64,000 nucleotides of DNA from Piscicola geometra (lineage: Eukaryota > Annelida > Clitellata > Hirudinida > Piscicolidae), in the NCBI GenBank assembly GCA_943735955.1, contig OX030955.1:15652083-15716082 (forward strand), read 5' to 3'. Of the stretch, positions 25,201 through 37,376 are shown piece after piece. Under the pieces are notes generated by a model. The model did not search any database. It saw only the letters and a list, made by a program, of their open reading frames with translations, and had not been told where the DNA came from. Within the stretch, counting starts at the first letter, position 1. Each line of letters opens with the position of its first letter. The position numbers were made by a program, and so were the translations under genes.

Positions 25201-27188
25201 ATTTGTACGTTTGTTCAATGTAGAGATAACTAGTTGTAGAACTTTCAAAATATGGTTCTTCAACGTTCCGAGCAATGATTTCACAGCGGAACAAGATGGA
25301 GCTGAACTGACGACAATCACCCGCATCTCGGAGGTCCATTGTGAGCATGCCACGAGAAGAACTCACTTTTATGCTCTTCTGTAGTTCTAGCAGGTCTGAC
25401 CTACCATGGTCGCTTGTCTCGAGACCCATGCAGCTCTCAATCGTGTAGGCCACCTTCTTGTTGGCTCCTTCGTCCTTGTCTCGAGCCATTACTTTTCCAA
25501 ACTCGAAGGATTTGCATAAGTTATTAGTATGAATGGTGAATGAATAAGTGAGGTATTCAAATATGGCTGGATTATCATTAAGGTCAATGAGGTTGATGAC
25601 CAAACGAATGCTTGAAGAAAGTGAGGGATTGCCGTTATCTGTGCAGGTTATGTCAATAAAGTGACAGCTTTTTTCTTCTCTGTCAAAGAGATTTTTCACA
25701 AAGACTGCCTCGTTGAGAAAATCACATGAGAAACACACTTGATACTGATTCTCTGTCAGCTGCATCAGTTGCATTTGATCATTGGACCTGCTGCTTATTT
25801 CGCAAAAGACGAAGTTATTCGGGTCTCCGTCAAGGTCCACCACTGTGAGATTGTAGTACCTGGTTACGTTCGAAACTTCTTGTGTGTTTTGAATTTCAGT
25901 GGGAACTTCCAATATCTCTGCGTAGAAGACAGACTGGTTTTTTCTAGTGGGAAGCTCACTCAGACAATCTTCACTGCTGGTTCTAGTCCTTGGTAAATCC
26001 ATTTCAATCAGAGGAACGTTATCGTTGACATTTCCTATGTTGATTGTCACGTTGATTGGGGAAGAAGTCAGCCCACCTGTGTCTTTAGCAAAAACTTCTA
26101 AAACCACGCTTGAACCTAGGAGCTCGTAATCGAGTCTTTTAACGTTCGATACTGTGCCATCTTTCTCATCTATCTTAAACCACTGACCATACAGCTTTTG
26201 TGTGTTCTCTGTGAAGTAGTATGACAAGTTGTCTGTGTCGTTTAGGTCCGAGTCTTGGGCTTCGACTTGGATGATGGAGTTTGATGGAGGAGAGTTTTCC
26301 ATTATACTTTCACTAGAGTAGGATGATCGGAAGGATGGGGAGTTGTCATTCACGTCTATAACATGAATCTCTGCGTTTGATTAATCGGCTTTTAATCCCT
26401 TTTTAATGAAGAATAAATTCATTTTCTATACAAATTATTAGGAATTTTCATATAAAAATTTGATAAATGATTAGATTGTATATTTAACTTGAAAAAATAA
26501 ATAAATAACCAATATTCATGAGACTGCTTTTCGGAGGAGATCCTTTGTCGTATGCAGTCAACACCAGTCGATGAAAGTCTTTCATTTCGCGGTCCAAAGG
26601 GTATTCCAACACCATTTCAGGTCCCTTAAGAGCTACACCTTGACTTTCTAACGGGTTTTCAAGCAGAGAAAACTGCTGAGAGCCTCCAAGAACGTACTTC
26701 AAGATGTTAAACTGTGGTCCATCCAGGTCTGAAGCAGCTGGCAGGGCTATGGGCGAGAGAAGATCATGGTCTTCGCTGAGGTTCAGAACCAAACGGTGTT
26801 GCTCGAACTTGGGCGAGTGGTCGTTGACGTCGTGGATGGTCAGTTTCAACTTTATAACGTCCAAAAACTTTGAGTGTTTGGTCACTCCAAGATCCAATAC
26901 TACCTTACAAACCTCCACAGAAGGCTCGCATATCTTTTCCCTGTTCACTGAAACGTGTGACTTCAATGCATTGTCTTCGACATAAAAAATTGGTGAGCTC
27001 TTTCTCAATGAAATCTCAACGTCTGAGTCGTCTCCCAAACTATCCATCAAAGTAGCAGCCTGCAAATCTATGTTAAGCTTTTCCTCTTCATCAAACGAAT
27101 ACTCCACTTCTCGATACTTCTTGATTACTGGATCGTTTCCGTTGCATAAATGCACAAGAAAAAGCAACACAACAGTTGAACTCAACAT
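22223..27188 (-). CDS. Protocadherin-like cell-adhesion receptor, seven exons, complete
   Basis: Calcium-dependent adhesion receptor at the plasma membrane. Exons (minus strand): 27188-26510, 26370-24744, 24643-24563, 24397-24344, 23634-23331, 23081-22990, 22328-22223 (TAA). Phases match at every join and the total is 2943 nt, 980 residues. A signal peptide MLSSTVVLLFLVHLCNG is followed by about six cadherin repeats with calcium motifs DVNDHSP (~120), DVNDNSP (~231), NVNDNVP (~340), DLNDNPA (~488) and DLNDNFP (~714). The last repeat, with YHLTVQATDGGD, spans the small exons. A transmembrane helix (~843-868, around SSFGLGILLLCILLICV) precedes a tail of about 115 residues. The paired cysteines in repeat 1 (EKICEPSVEVC) and small tail exons fit protocadherins. 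The tail is not recognised, so no finer name is given. The last exon could instead be spliced at 22252, but a nearby poly(A) signal favours termination. Confidence 0.92.
22510..22827. mobile_element. 318-bp hAT MITE with perfect 8-bp duplication
   Basis: Inserted in protocadherin intron 6. Ends CATGGGCGGCGATC and GATCGCCGCTCCTG are inverted repeats; CATCATAA flanks it at 22502-22509 and 22828-22835. It is the short non-autonomous relative of the elements at 29954 and 37377. It contains GGGGTCCTGGAGTCC near one end and its complement near the other. Confidence 0.93.
23743..24320 (+). mobile_element. Internally deleted piggyBac-like element in a protocadherin intron
   Basis: Begins at TTAATGCATACTGT. 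It matches the start of the piggyBac element at 55706 through the palindrome TGTCCTTTTTTAAGGACA and the transposase start (TTCGCTCTTCATGAAGTC), then jumps to the region matching about 56460-56530. The transposase is truncated and frameshifted. The right terminus is not found. Confidence 0.8.
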
Positions 27189-29953
27189 TGAAAAGTGTTC
27201 GCTTTTTTTCGTTGTTCTACAAAAAGTATGTTCAGAGAATCAAAAGAGCGAACGCTTGACCATTGGTATATATGCCTGGATCAAACGACTTACTCGCTCT
27301 TGAATATTTATGATATTCACAACAATTCTCAAAATGCATGTTCTGTTTACTGTGCAAATAAAGCTATACAGGCGCCTATATATAACTATTAACTCACCCC
27401 TCCATCCTTCTTCCTCACACCAAAAGCTCTAAAATCTTCAACATTATTCCAAATTAAAGTCTGAAAGACTTTGCAAGGAAGGCATTCAGAACAGGATCGA
27501 ATGACAGCACTTGACATGGAGCGTAATGTATTTGAATAAAAGATCATTAGCACAAGTTGTAAACGTCCGGTGTAATTGTGGGATTGTTTTCGTTCGCTAG
27601 AACAAACAAACAGCCTCGTCTGAGTTATGGCACTCGCGATGCCAGCCATATTGCTGATTGCTCTTGCACACACGTGCAATCACATACGACAGCACACTTA
27701 GAACACGAACACAATCCTGTTCACCACGTCATCACGCATTTATTTACGTGTCAGTGATTTATTACATGCAAGTGACTAGCTTGCTTTTAGCCTTGATGTG
27801 TTTTCATGTACAAAAATGTACATATTTATTAAAAAAATACAACACACACACAAACTCACACACACGCACGCATGCACGCACGCATGCACACACACAATCG
27901 AAATTCATGCAGATCAGCGTCCGGCTTGGGACCTAATTTGCTTTGATAACAATATAAGTGGGTTCTGATCAATCGAGCGATGGTCCAGGCAAACACTATA
28001 AAGATTGATTGGCAACACTTTAATTTTAGATTGACCAATCCTTGAACCTGTTCAATGACAACCTTTATCTCAACTTCAAGGCAACACACCACAAGGTGTT
28101 GTCTGTTGAAGGTTTTATTTAAAGTTTTATCTCTGCATAGAACATTCCATTCGGGCTCTTCTACTCATCGCCATAAAACCATAATAAAAAACCCACATAT
28201 TTACATGCGAAACATGGAACACATGAACAGTAGAGACGCGAACTCACAAATACCAAAACCAAAAACACAAGCTTTGTTGCAGGCCAGCACAAAGCCTTGA
28301 ACTGCCATGGTAAATTCCCGTTCACAACGTTAGAGTCAATACAGGAATTTAACACTAATGCTACATTATTACGATAAAATGAAACGTTGACGTGTTGCAG
28401 ATTATTATCAGCTATTATGTGTTTTGTGGGTGCTTGTAGACCTGTTTTTCGGTGTATTTGTATTTGTAAAAAGTTATTTCTGCTTATGCAAATTTTCAAA
28501 AAGCGCGAGAATATTTGTGAAAATATAAAATTTGTTTTTGATACAAATAATTAAAATTGATATCGTTTGCGGTAGTTTCTGGAATAAGTGTGATACGTTG
28601 TCATGGATTTTTCGCGCGGCATTTAGATGTTTTTTCTTATCAGCAAAAAAGTTTTATATTACATTAAAACTTTTTGAGTGTGTTTTTTTTACTTAAAATA
28701 TCAACATGGTATATTTACAAGTTTTAAGGGAAAAATTAATTATTTTTATCCACTTTAAAGTATTTGTTACATTTTTGTCGTATACTTTTATGGAAAAAAG
28801 TATAAGAAAGAAATAATGTAGTGAAATATAAGTGTTTGAAACGGTGAAAACTCATCAATTTAATGAATATAACATCTTCAAGAGTTCTTGCTACGGAGTC
28901 CCATCGGTTTACCGATCAGTTTTAAATACAATTTGTTGCAGTCAAAACGATTACATATATACTATAAATAGTCTATATTTTGGTCATTCCAAAGAATTTC
29001 GACAAAAATAAATTCAATTTTACACCCCCCCCCTCTCAGAAATGTATGAAACTTTTATATTATGCTCAGAAACGTTGTCTATTAAAATAAAAGGTATAAA
29101 AAATGCATTTTTTCAAAAGGTCGCCGAGTTATTGACCTTCAAAGTTCACCGAAATCAAAACCTCTTTTTTATTTAATTTGAAATATCTCAGCTTTTATTT
29201 ATCATAACAAATAATGTAGTATAGCAAAATAAAGGTATTTGAAGGTTCTATTTAAAACTAATTCAATGGTTTGAGTATAAATATAATATTATATACTTTT
29301 TATGGGTCAAAAGTTTAACCTTGAAACTTTCGATGTTGCCCTATATCTTTGTAATTTTTTTTTCTCGTAACATTTTTAAAACATTACTTTAATCATATAA
29401 AAAAAAAGAAATATTATTTAAAATTATTATTAAAAAAAATATTTTTAATCCATTTTTTTCTTGATCATCTAACAAACAATATTTTGTCTAAACAGCATTT
29501 TAGGAGTGCTCATGCATTATTTATTTATTTTTAGACAAAAATTAGTCAATTTAGTGAATCTCAATAAATATTTCAGTTGATTTAATTGAATAAAGTAATA
29601 ATTTAACTAAATCTAACTGATTTAAGATCCATCCATAACTACGTTAATATAGACTATAGTATATAGCAATACCGTAGTCTATTGCGCATTTATTAACTAA
29701 GTTCTGCCCACTTGTTGGTTGTGCCAAGCTTTTCGAATAGGATATTCCTTGAATAAAACAATACTGGTACTTTTCCCTCTCAGTTTTGCTAAATTCCCGT
29801 TTGTTCGGTGAAAGGCATCACAAAATAAAGTATCAAAATAAAGTTTGTGATTTTGTTTTCCAAGCAATTTGTGTTCTGGTCGGTCAGTTCTGCCGCAATA
29901 AATACTAGCTTGATGTGGATAACCATCAGCCGAACACCACACTCAGTTTACAC
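27189..29953. other. Intergenic, upstream of protocadherin; nothing recognised
   Basis: AT-rich single-copy-looking sequence. It includes the protocadherin upstream region, a short AC-rich microsatellite (27843-27895) and a small run of C at 29025-29033. Open frames here (for example 27389-27679 and 28161-28499, minus) show no family features. Confidence 0.5.
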
Positions 29954-30540
29954 CATGGGCGGCGATCCTAACCCCAGAACCCCCCCACTTTTTTTAGTGA
30001 AGGGGTATAATAGGGGGCTTAATAGGGACCCTCCACTTTTTTTCGATTTTGTATTCAAAAATTTCTATTTGGATATGAGCATAATCGTCAACCATGGCAT
30101 AAAAGTAAATGTTTATACAGTAATACATTGTGAGTATGTGTAGTTATAGTGATAGCTGTCTAAAACAAAAATATTCTTTGCTTATTTAAATACTCCTTCA
30201 CATACTTTTTTTTATCACTATGGCGTAGGCGGGAATCCTGAGGGGGTCCTGGGGTCCATATTTACAAGGACCCTCTCACTCTTTTGAAAATACACATTTC
30301 TCAACTCTAATTTGATACGAGCCTAATCGTCAACCATGGAATAAAAAATGCTAATACAGTAATACATTGTGAGTATGTATGGGCAGCAATGCTATGGGGG
30401 TCCTGGGGTCCATCTTAACATGAACACCCCTCAGTTTTTCAAATACAATAATTTCTCAACTCCTATCTTAATACAAGCATAATAGTCAACCATAGCATTC
30501 TTTTATCTTACCATATTTCTTTAGTCTAGTTATAAATTAA
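29954..30540 (+). mobile_element. Partial hAT element, 5' portion (GGCGGCGATC family)
   Basis: Starts CATGGGCGGCGATCC and is collinear with 37377-37960 over about 580 bp. Degenerate modules carry GGGTCCTGGGGTCCA and AATACATTGTGAGTATGT, repeated about three times. No transposase and no right end. Confidence 0.8.
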
Positions 30541-30841
30541 TTTTAAAGTAATTGAAATTCTAAAGACAAATGCTTCACAAGCAAATATTTAATCAGATGT
30601 TAATTTAAAAAATTATAAAAGTACTAGTTATTTTTAAAATATATTTTATTAACAAAATTAAAATGTTGTTTTACAATAAAATTTTATATTAAGTAAGGCA
30701 CCTGTAGTGGTGTTAGACGATGGTTATAAAGAGAGGAAAAAAAGGTTTAGAATTTTTTTGGAAGAAAATATAATTTAGTTTTATATAGTTTTTGAGATTT
30801 CCACATGCTGTTAAAGCGGGGTATTTGAAATGTATTCAAAC

Positions 30842-32605
30842 TAGAGGTCGGACATGGACGATTTTTCATTCCCGGTCCCATCCCGTTCCTAAATTTTGTT
30901 TTCCCGTCCCGTCCCGTTCCCGATGGGCCATCAGAATTTTGATTCCCGTCCCGTTCCGTTCCCGCAACTCGATTCCCGGTCCCGACCCGTTCCCGAAACT
31001 TTTTGACCCAGTCTTGACCCATTTCAACAACAAAAATTTATTTATTTATTTATTTTTGGTGCCGTTTTCACATGTCCCAAACTTGCTAGTCCTAATATTT
31101 CTTAACATTTATTATTTGAAAGTCAGAAAATATTTATTTTTAAAAAATACAAAAACACGATTCAAATTTCAAATATATATTGAAATGAAAGTATTGAGGC
31201 TAGTCATTGTTTTTAAGTCATTCAATCAAGTCTTTTATGCTTTTCACACGGGTCAAACCGTGAAAAGTTTTAGCGTTCAAATTAGGTGATCTTGGGTTGA
31301 AGTTAAACGACCACATGTTGACAAATTCCGTTCACATGGAATAGAACTTGCAGGTATACTAATCAAAATTTTGGCTACTTCTTGTAGTATTGGAATTTTT
31401 TTTCACTACAATAGATTTAACATCTTTATAATCTTCAATTTTGGTGGGACGTAATTGTGAATATTTCTACAATTCATCCTCTTCTGAATCTTTTCCCTCG
31501 TTCATTATTATTAATTCTTCAATAATGTTAGAAATATGTTTTTTGACAACATTTTTATTCTCCACAACTGCACAAATAAAATCATTTGTATAATTTGATA
31601 GTAAAAAAATTTATTCTAATTTTTACGTTACAAAAACTAAAATATAGGGTATAAATAACCATCATTTGTTTTTTTTCTCAACGTCACTGGAGCTTGGTCT
31701 GACTGTACAAAATGGAATTAAATTTTCTCTAATGAAAGTCTTAGTATTTATTTTTTTTTATATATCCAAAACTTTTTCAATGATGGTTATTTATACCCTA
31801 TATGTTAGTTTTTAAATATTATTTTTTATACTGGGTGATGCAACAGACATGCTGCCATATGAATAAGATCAATGGGTGAACGGGTAGCTGAGTCGGCAAC
31901 GACTCTCGGCTTGACCAATATTGAAAGGCCCTAGGTTCAAGTGCAACCAATGCCCTAGTAATCCAAAGACGCAAACGAAAATATGCAGTCTAAGTGGCCT
32001 GGAAGCCCGTTCGGGTTATACGCCACTATAATAATGCTCGTCATTATTATTATTATTAGGCATCCTTTTTGTCAAAATGATCAACTGAGCATTCAACTGA
32101 AAATTAATCATTTAAATTCAAAGTATGAATTTATAAAACAAAAATAATATAAATGACTAGTTTGATTTCATCTGACAAGTTTTCATCATCACCCATTGTT
32201 CTAATTTCCCTAATATTTGGACTCGCTATAACAACTTCAAATGTAATGTTAGAGATTTTGACATTGACAACGCAATGGTGACTTCGTTATACATTTCTAT
32301 TGCATTTAATACTTATTTTAAGTACGGAGTATCGATGAAATAGAGATTTCCATACTTAGGAGTCTGCTGAAGTATGATTGTTGAAAAATCCACTCCCAAT
32401 ATCTTTTATTCCCGTTTTTCCCGTTCCCGATTTAAAACTTGATTCCCGTTCCCGATTTGAATATTGATTCCCGTTCCCGTCCCGAAAACCTATTCCCGGT
32501 TTCCAACTTTTCTCGTTCCGAAAATAATTTTCATTCCCGTTCCCGCGGGAGTCCAGCAGGTACCCGCGGGTACCCGGTCGGATCGGGTACCCGGTCCGAC
32601 CTCTA
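30842..32605. mobile_element. hAT-like non-autonomous element with CCCGT-rich ends (copy 1)
   Basis: Ends TAGAGGTCGGAC and GTCCGACCTCTA are inverted repeats. Flanks ATTCAAAC (30834-30841) and ATTCAGAC (32606-32613) form an 8-bp duplication with one mismatch. Both subterminal regions are packed with TTCCCGTCCCG motifs, in the same orientation, likely transposase binding sites. No transposase frame. A second copy lies at 58554-60041. A SINE is nested at 31876-32058. Confidence 0.93.
31876..32058 (+). mobile_element. tRNA-derived SINE nested in the hAT-like element
   Basis: About 183 bp. The head has a pol III A box (GGGTAGCTGAGTCGG) and B box (GGTTCAAGTGC). The body has GAAGCCCGTTCGGGTTATAC and the tail is (ATT)n. 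The homologous site in the other hAT-like copy (about 59521) is empty, so this is an insertion. No clear target duplication. Related copy at 35374. Confidence 0.88.
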
Positions 32606-33078
32606 ATTCAGACGTCATCTTTCGAATGTTGATATATTTCTGAAATTATAATTTCTTAATTGTTAATTTCAAAATACAATTTAAAAAGGCTCTATGCAAC
32701 AAGTTTTTAATATTTAAAATCTTAATGTCAACCGTGAGTTGCATTTTTAAAGTGTTTCTAACTTCAATAGATGCCGAAAACGCCGCTAAGAAAAGGCATG
32801 TATATGAAATGAATATAGAATTTGAGGTTTTTAATTAAATCCAAAAATTTTTCTATTGAGAAATACATTTCAAGTTTTTTAAGTTTGTTTTTAGCCGTGA
32901 TTTTTGTAGTTTATATTTTTATTCTATTAAAGGCGTATATAGATTTAAGGAAAATTATGAGTTTTTCGACTCTGAAATATAAATTATTTTTCTGAAGATT
33001 GAGAATTATTCATCTTTAAAATATAAATTATTTTATTATATATTTTAGGAATACTTTTTTGATGATACTGAGGCTATC

Positions 33079-35113
33079 TTGTAGGGGGAAGGCGTACACA
33101 GTCGATCAGCGTACACAGTCGATCAGCGTACACAGTCGACCATTGCGTTTTTTATCGAAAGCATTTATATTTTTTCAAATATGATGTGTCACCTGGACGA
33201 CAATATAGGTGACCTCATTATATATCGTAATTTTGACATAATCTTTTTGCGGATAAAAAAAATAAGGGTATTTATCAATTTCAAGGGATAAAAAGTAAAT
33301 ATTTTACATCATCTAACGAACCACGCTGTGCATAAAGTTAGCACAATTGAAAAGTCATATTTTGCATTATTGATATATTATTCTATATTTTATCGTGTGT
33401 TTATATTATATTTCTTGTTTAAAAATAATCATGAAAGCTATAGCCATTATACCAATCATTGGCATAGGCGCACACAATCGATCATCGTATGTTCGTACTC
33501 AGTGGATCATTGATAGCTTTCTTATAAAATAATTTTTTAAAATTATATCAAAACTATTTTTTCAAGCTTTTTGCAGTTGTTATTTGTTAAATAAAAATCT
33601 TATGTAAAAAATTTAATTTACTTGTGCAGCGCTTTTTAATAAATATTTGTTTAATATCGTTTTTGAATAGTTCTCGTTGTTGGTTTTTACAAGTTTCTGG
33701 TTAATCTTATGAGTTATATCATCCATTTTCATTCATTTAAAATGGGTAGAAAAGTAGCTGTTGAAAGAAAAAAAGGGAAAGTCTTATCAGAATCTATGAA
33801 ACAGGCTGTCGCAACTGTTCAGATTCTGAACTTCAGAATCTGAACAATATTAACACAATTAGAGAAGCATCTAAACTTTATAATATACCATATGCTACTT
33901 TTTATTCTTATGTAAAAAAAAGCCAAAGATGTTGGGTGGGAAAACATGGAGTTTGAGGCCAACAACAGTGTAAGAAAGATTTTCTCTGTTAATCCGTAAT
34001 TATTCAGTAAAAGCTAGTGAATATCATTATGGGTTATCAAGAAAAGAAGCTAGAAAGTTAGCTTTTGAGTTTGCTGTACAAAAACATGTAAAACATCCAC
34101 CATCTTGGGATGCAAAAAAAACAGCAGAAAAAGACTGGTATATCCAATTCATGCCACAGACACACAGATTTGTCTCTACTTAAACCGGAAGGGACCAGCC
34201 TCTCCAGAGCGACAAGTTTCAACCAACATAATGTCCTACAGTTTTATAATAACTTAGATTCTGTTTATAAACGCTACAACTTTGAACCCCAAGACATATA
34301 CAACTGTGATGAGACGGGGTGTACGACCGTACAAAAAACAACAAATGTAAGAGTGATAGCGGCCAAAGCGAATCGTCAGGTTGGGCGGGTTACGTCAGCA
34401 GAAAGAAGTGTTACAGTGTGCTGCATGATCAGTGCCGTTGGAAACACTGTTCCTCCTTTTATTGTTTTCCCCAGAGTCCACTTCAAAGACAGAATGATCA
34501 AGGACGCCCCACCAGGAACAAGTGGAGCCGCTAACCCTAGTGGCTGGATGACAGCTAAAGTGTTTATGAAATTTATGAAACAGTTGTTCAACTAAAACTT
34601 GAAACATTAAAAAAAAACTTTCATTTATCAGTCATTGAAAAATATTTCTTGAACTATAACTTGAAACATCTATATTCTTTCATTTTTTCATTTATAACAT
34701 GAGAATAAATGTTGAAAAACTTGTGTCTACATGAGAAAGTTTCCTAGAAAAAGTTGAATGTTAAAAGTTTTCTAAATCAGTATTCAATTGCAATAATTTA
34801 TTTGAGTATTTAATTTTTTAATAATACTTAATTTGATGCTTGGAAAACTTAAAATTGTGGCACTTGTGGTAATGATCGACTGGGTACGTCCATGTGATCG
34901 ACTGTGTACACTGGTCGTACCCAGTCGATCATTTTCGGGAGTCTACTTTGAACTACATTTGACTCAAAACCATTTCAACTAGATAAATGAATTAAGTAGA
35001 AAATGAAGTCGTAATGATGAATGTATAAAATCAATATTTTAGTAAAATTTTATCTTTTAACAATTTTAAGTTATATAAATTTTTGTAAAAATTGATCGAC
35101 TGTACACTGCAGT
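33079..35113 (+). mobile_element. Tigger/pogo-type DNA transposon with clustered terminal repeats
   Basis: The left end carries three GTACACAGTCGATC/GACC repeats (33095-33140). The right side carries inverted copies: GATCGACTGGGTAC, GATCGACTGTGTAC (34873-34910) and GATCGACTGTACACTGCAG (35094-35112). Possible TA flanks. It encloses a broken DDE transposase. Exact ends are uncertain by tens of bases. Confidence 0.7.
33741..34595 (+). pseudogene. Tigger/Jerky-like (DDE_1) transposase remnant
   Basis: A start-like MGRK..ERKKGK segment near 33741 is followed by a CENP-B-type helix-turn-helix region with stops and shifts. The clean frame 34110-34595 then carries LSLLKPEGTSLSRATSFN, the first catalytic Asp in YNCDETG, and PPFIVFPRVHFKDRM. 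The frame stops before the second and third catalytic acids, and no continuation is seen, so the copy is truncated and inactive. Confidence 0.85.
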
Positions 35114-35373
35114 AGAATTCCTAACTTAATTTTCAAATAACAGAAATGGTAAACCTAACGTTTCGAATCGCAACACTGTTACTTAGTGATTTCTTCATAC
35201 TCGCAAACAAAATTCAACAGACTTATACAGGTGGACAATCACTCACACTGGGCGATTCCTTTCAAGCGAAGAAATCAAGGCTGTGGTTCATCATCTCTTT
35301 GAAACTTCCCTTCCTCGTTACTTGGACAACGAACGAACAGCTGTTGAAGTACTTGGTAAACGGGTAGACGAGT

Positions 35374-35570
35374 GGGTGAACGGGTAGCCCAGTCGGTAGC
35401 GACTCTCGGCTTGACCAATGATGAAAGGTCCTAGGTTCGAGTGCAACCAATGTCCTAGTAACCCATAGACGCAAATGAAAATATGCAGCACAAGTGGCTT
35501 CGAAGCCCGTTCGGGTTATACGCCACTATAATAATGTTCGTCATTATTATATTATATTATTATTAATGTT
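35374..35570 (+). mobile_element. tRNA-derived SINE 18 bp past a perlecan splice donor
   Basis: Same family as 31876-32058: A box GGGTAGCCCAGTCGG, B box GGTTCGAGTGC, GAAGCCCGTTCGGGTTATAC, and an ATTATATTATATTATTATT tail. The head is partly duplicated (two AACGGGTAG). Confidence 0.88.
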
Positions 35571-37376
35571 CATTTTTCATTTACAAAAATTATCTAAAGG
35601 TTGAACCCATTCATTTTTCCAACTAGAGCACCATTCTTTCAACCTTTCAACATATATCGTTCAAACTTGAATTTTTCGACAATTCAATCAAATTTAATTT
35701 TTAATGATCACTCTATTAAAGATATGAACAAAAATACACATAAGTTATTAAAACCTATGTTTATACATATTAATTAACCAAGTAAAAACTTATTCTTTTA
35801 CAATGTTTTTCATATTTTAAAAATACAGTAGTGTGTTCTCCTAGTGACTTTGTGTGCAATGATGGAACGTGTCTGCCCTTCCCTCTAAAATGTGACAACA
35901 AATTCGACTGTCTTGACGGCTCTGATGAGGTCCAATGCGGTAAGCTATTGGTGTGGTATAACTTTTGTGAGTTGTTAAAACTTTTCAAGAGTTGTTGGCT
36001 TTCTTTACAATAAAAGCGTACTCATTTTTTAATGAACTATTTAGTCTATCACTAAAATATTTGAAATACTTGTAAAAATTATAATTTTCACCATGTAACC
36101 ATAAAGGATCACGTTCCCAAGTGTGTTCTCAATACGAGTTTGACTGTGGCGATGGAGAGTGCATCGATGACAGACTGGTCTGCAACAGAGAGTACAATTG
36201 CCGCAACGGAAGGGACGAAGGGAGCTGTGGTGAGTGTGTGAATATATTGTGAAAGAAGAAAATTCATAATTATTTATTGAAATTTTTTATTTAAACATGT
36301 TTACAAAACTAAATATTTTTTTATACTTCAAAGCCTCTAATAAATTATTTCTTCCAACACACAGAAGCTCCAGCAGCACCCGCAATAGCTTCTTGTGACC
36401 CCACATACCAGTTTGAATGTAGTCAGGGCATGTGCATAGACAAAAGACAAGTGTGCGATGGCAACCCCGATTGTCCTGGAGGTGGCATTAGAGACGAAGA
36501 TAATTGCTGTGAGTAGTTAAAAAAAGTATTCTAAAACTATAAATATATTTTACAAAAATTCTTTGATGGTTAAGAAATACCTATTCAACTTAAGATATTA
36601 TCCACTTAATTTTTGAAAACTGCAATTGTTTCTTTGCAGTTTTGAGCGTGGCTCCATCAAGGCTAGTGTTGAGGGTTTATGGGGGGGCTGAGTTCACTTG
36701 CTCATCACAAAAGGGCAAGGCTGTGGCATGGAGTACGAAGTCTGGCCAGGTTAGAAAGATCAATAAATGGGAATTAAAAAATATATATATTATAAATGTG
36801 TACATATAACATTATGATATTAAAATAAATGATAAAAAATCGAATTGTCAAATTGTAAGAGTTTTTAGACTTTCTTGGTAATGCATATTTAAAATGTACG
36901 ACAAAAGTCGCTGAGACTAATTTATTTGCCGTAGGATAGAAAAAAGGTTGAACTTTACTAACAATTTTATTGAATTTATTGAACTTTTTACTTGACTTTT
37001 TTTTTCACTAACGCCTTTGCCAGCATTTCATATGACTTCATAATATTCTCATGACTATTTTTTAGGTATATTAAGATTTTAATATCCATTTTCGAATGTG
37101 CCAACTTATGTGAAAACATATTTTTTGCAAAATATTTACAAACTGAAAATAAAACCTTGTAATTCAACTAAAAAAGGGAAAATATTAGAAAACCTTTTAG
37201 GCAACTGACTTTTATAAAGCAAAGCTGTTTTGGCCACGTTAGTCTTTTTCACAGCCTCCAGAATCATTAAACGGTCTAATTAGAATAAAAAACTTCCATT
37301 CCTTCAGAGGCTGCCATACAACTTCAGAGATGAAGAAAATGGTAACCTAGTCATAAGAGAAGTTCAGGCAACTGAT

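Noticed and set aside
30747..31289. Arg/Pro/Ser-rich open frames on both strands (also 58537-58820)
   Set aside because: Translations of the CCCGT subterminal repeats of hAT-like elements.
35146..35230. MVNLTFRIATLLL as a perlecan signal peptide
   Set aside because: Out of frame with the SEA-like exon, no convincing donor, and directly beside the Tigger end; left unassigned.
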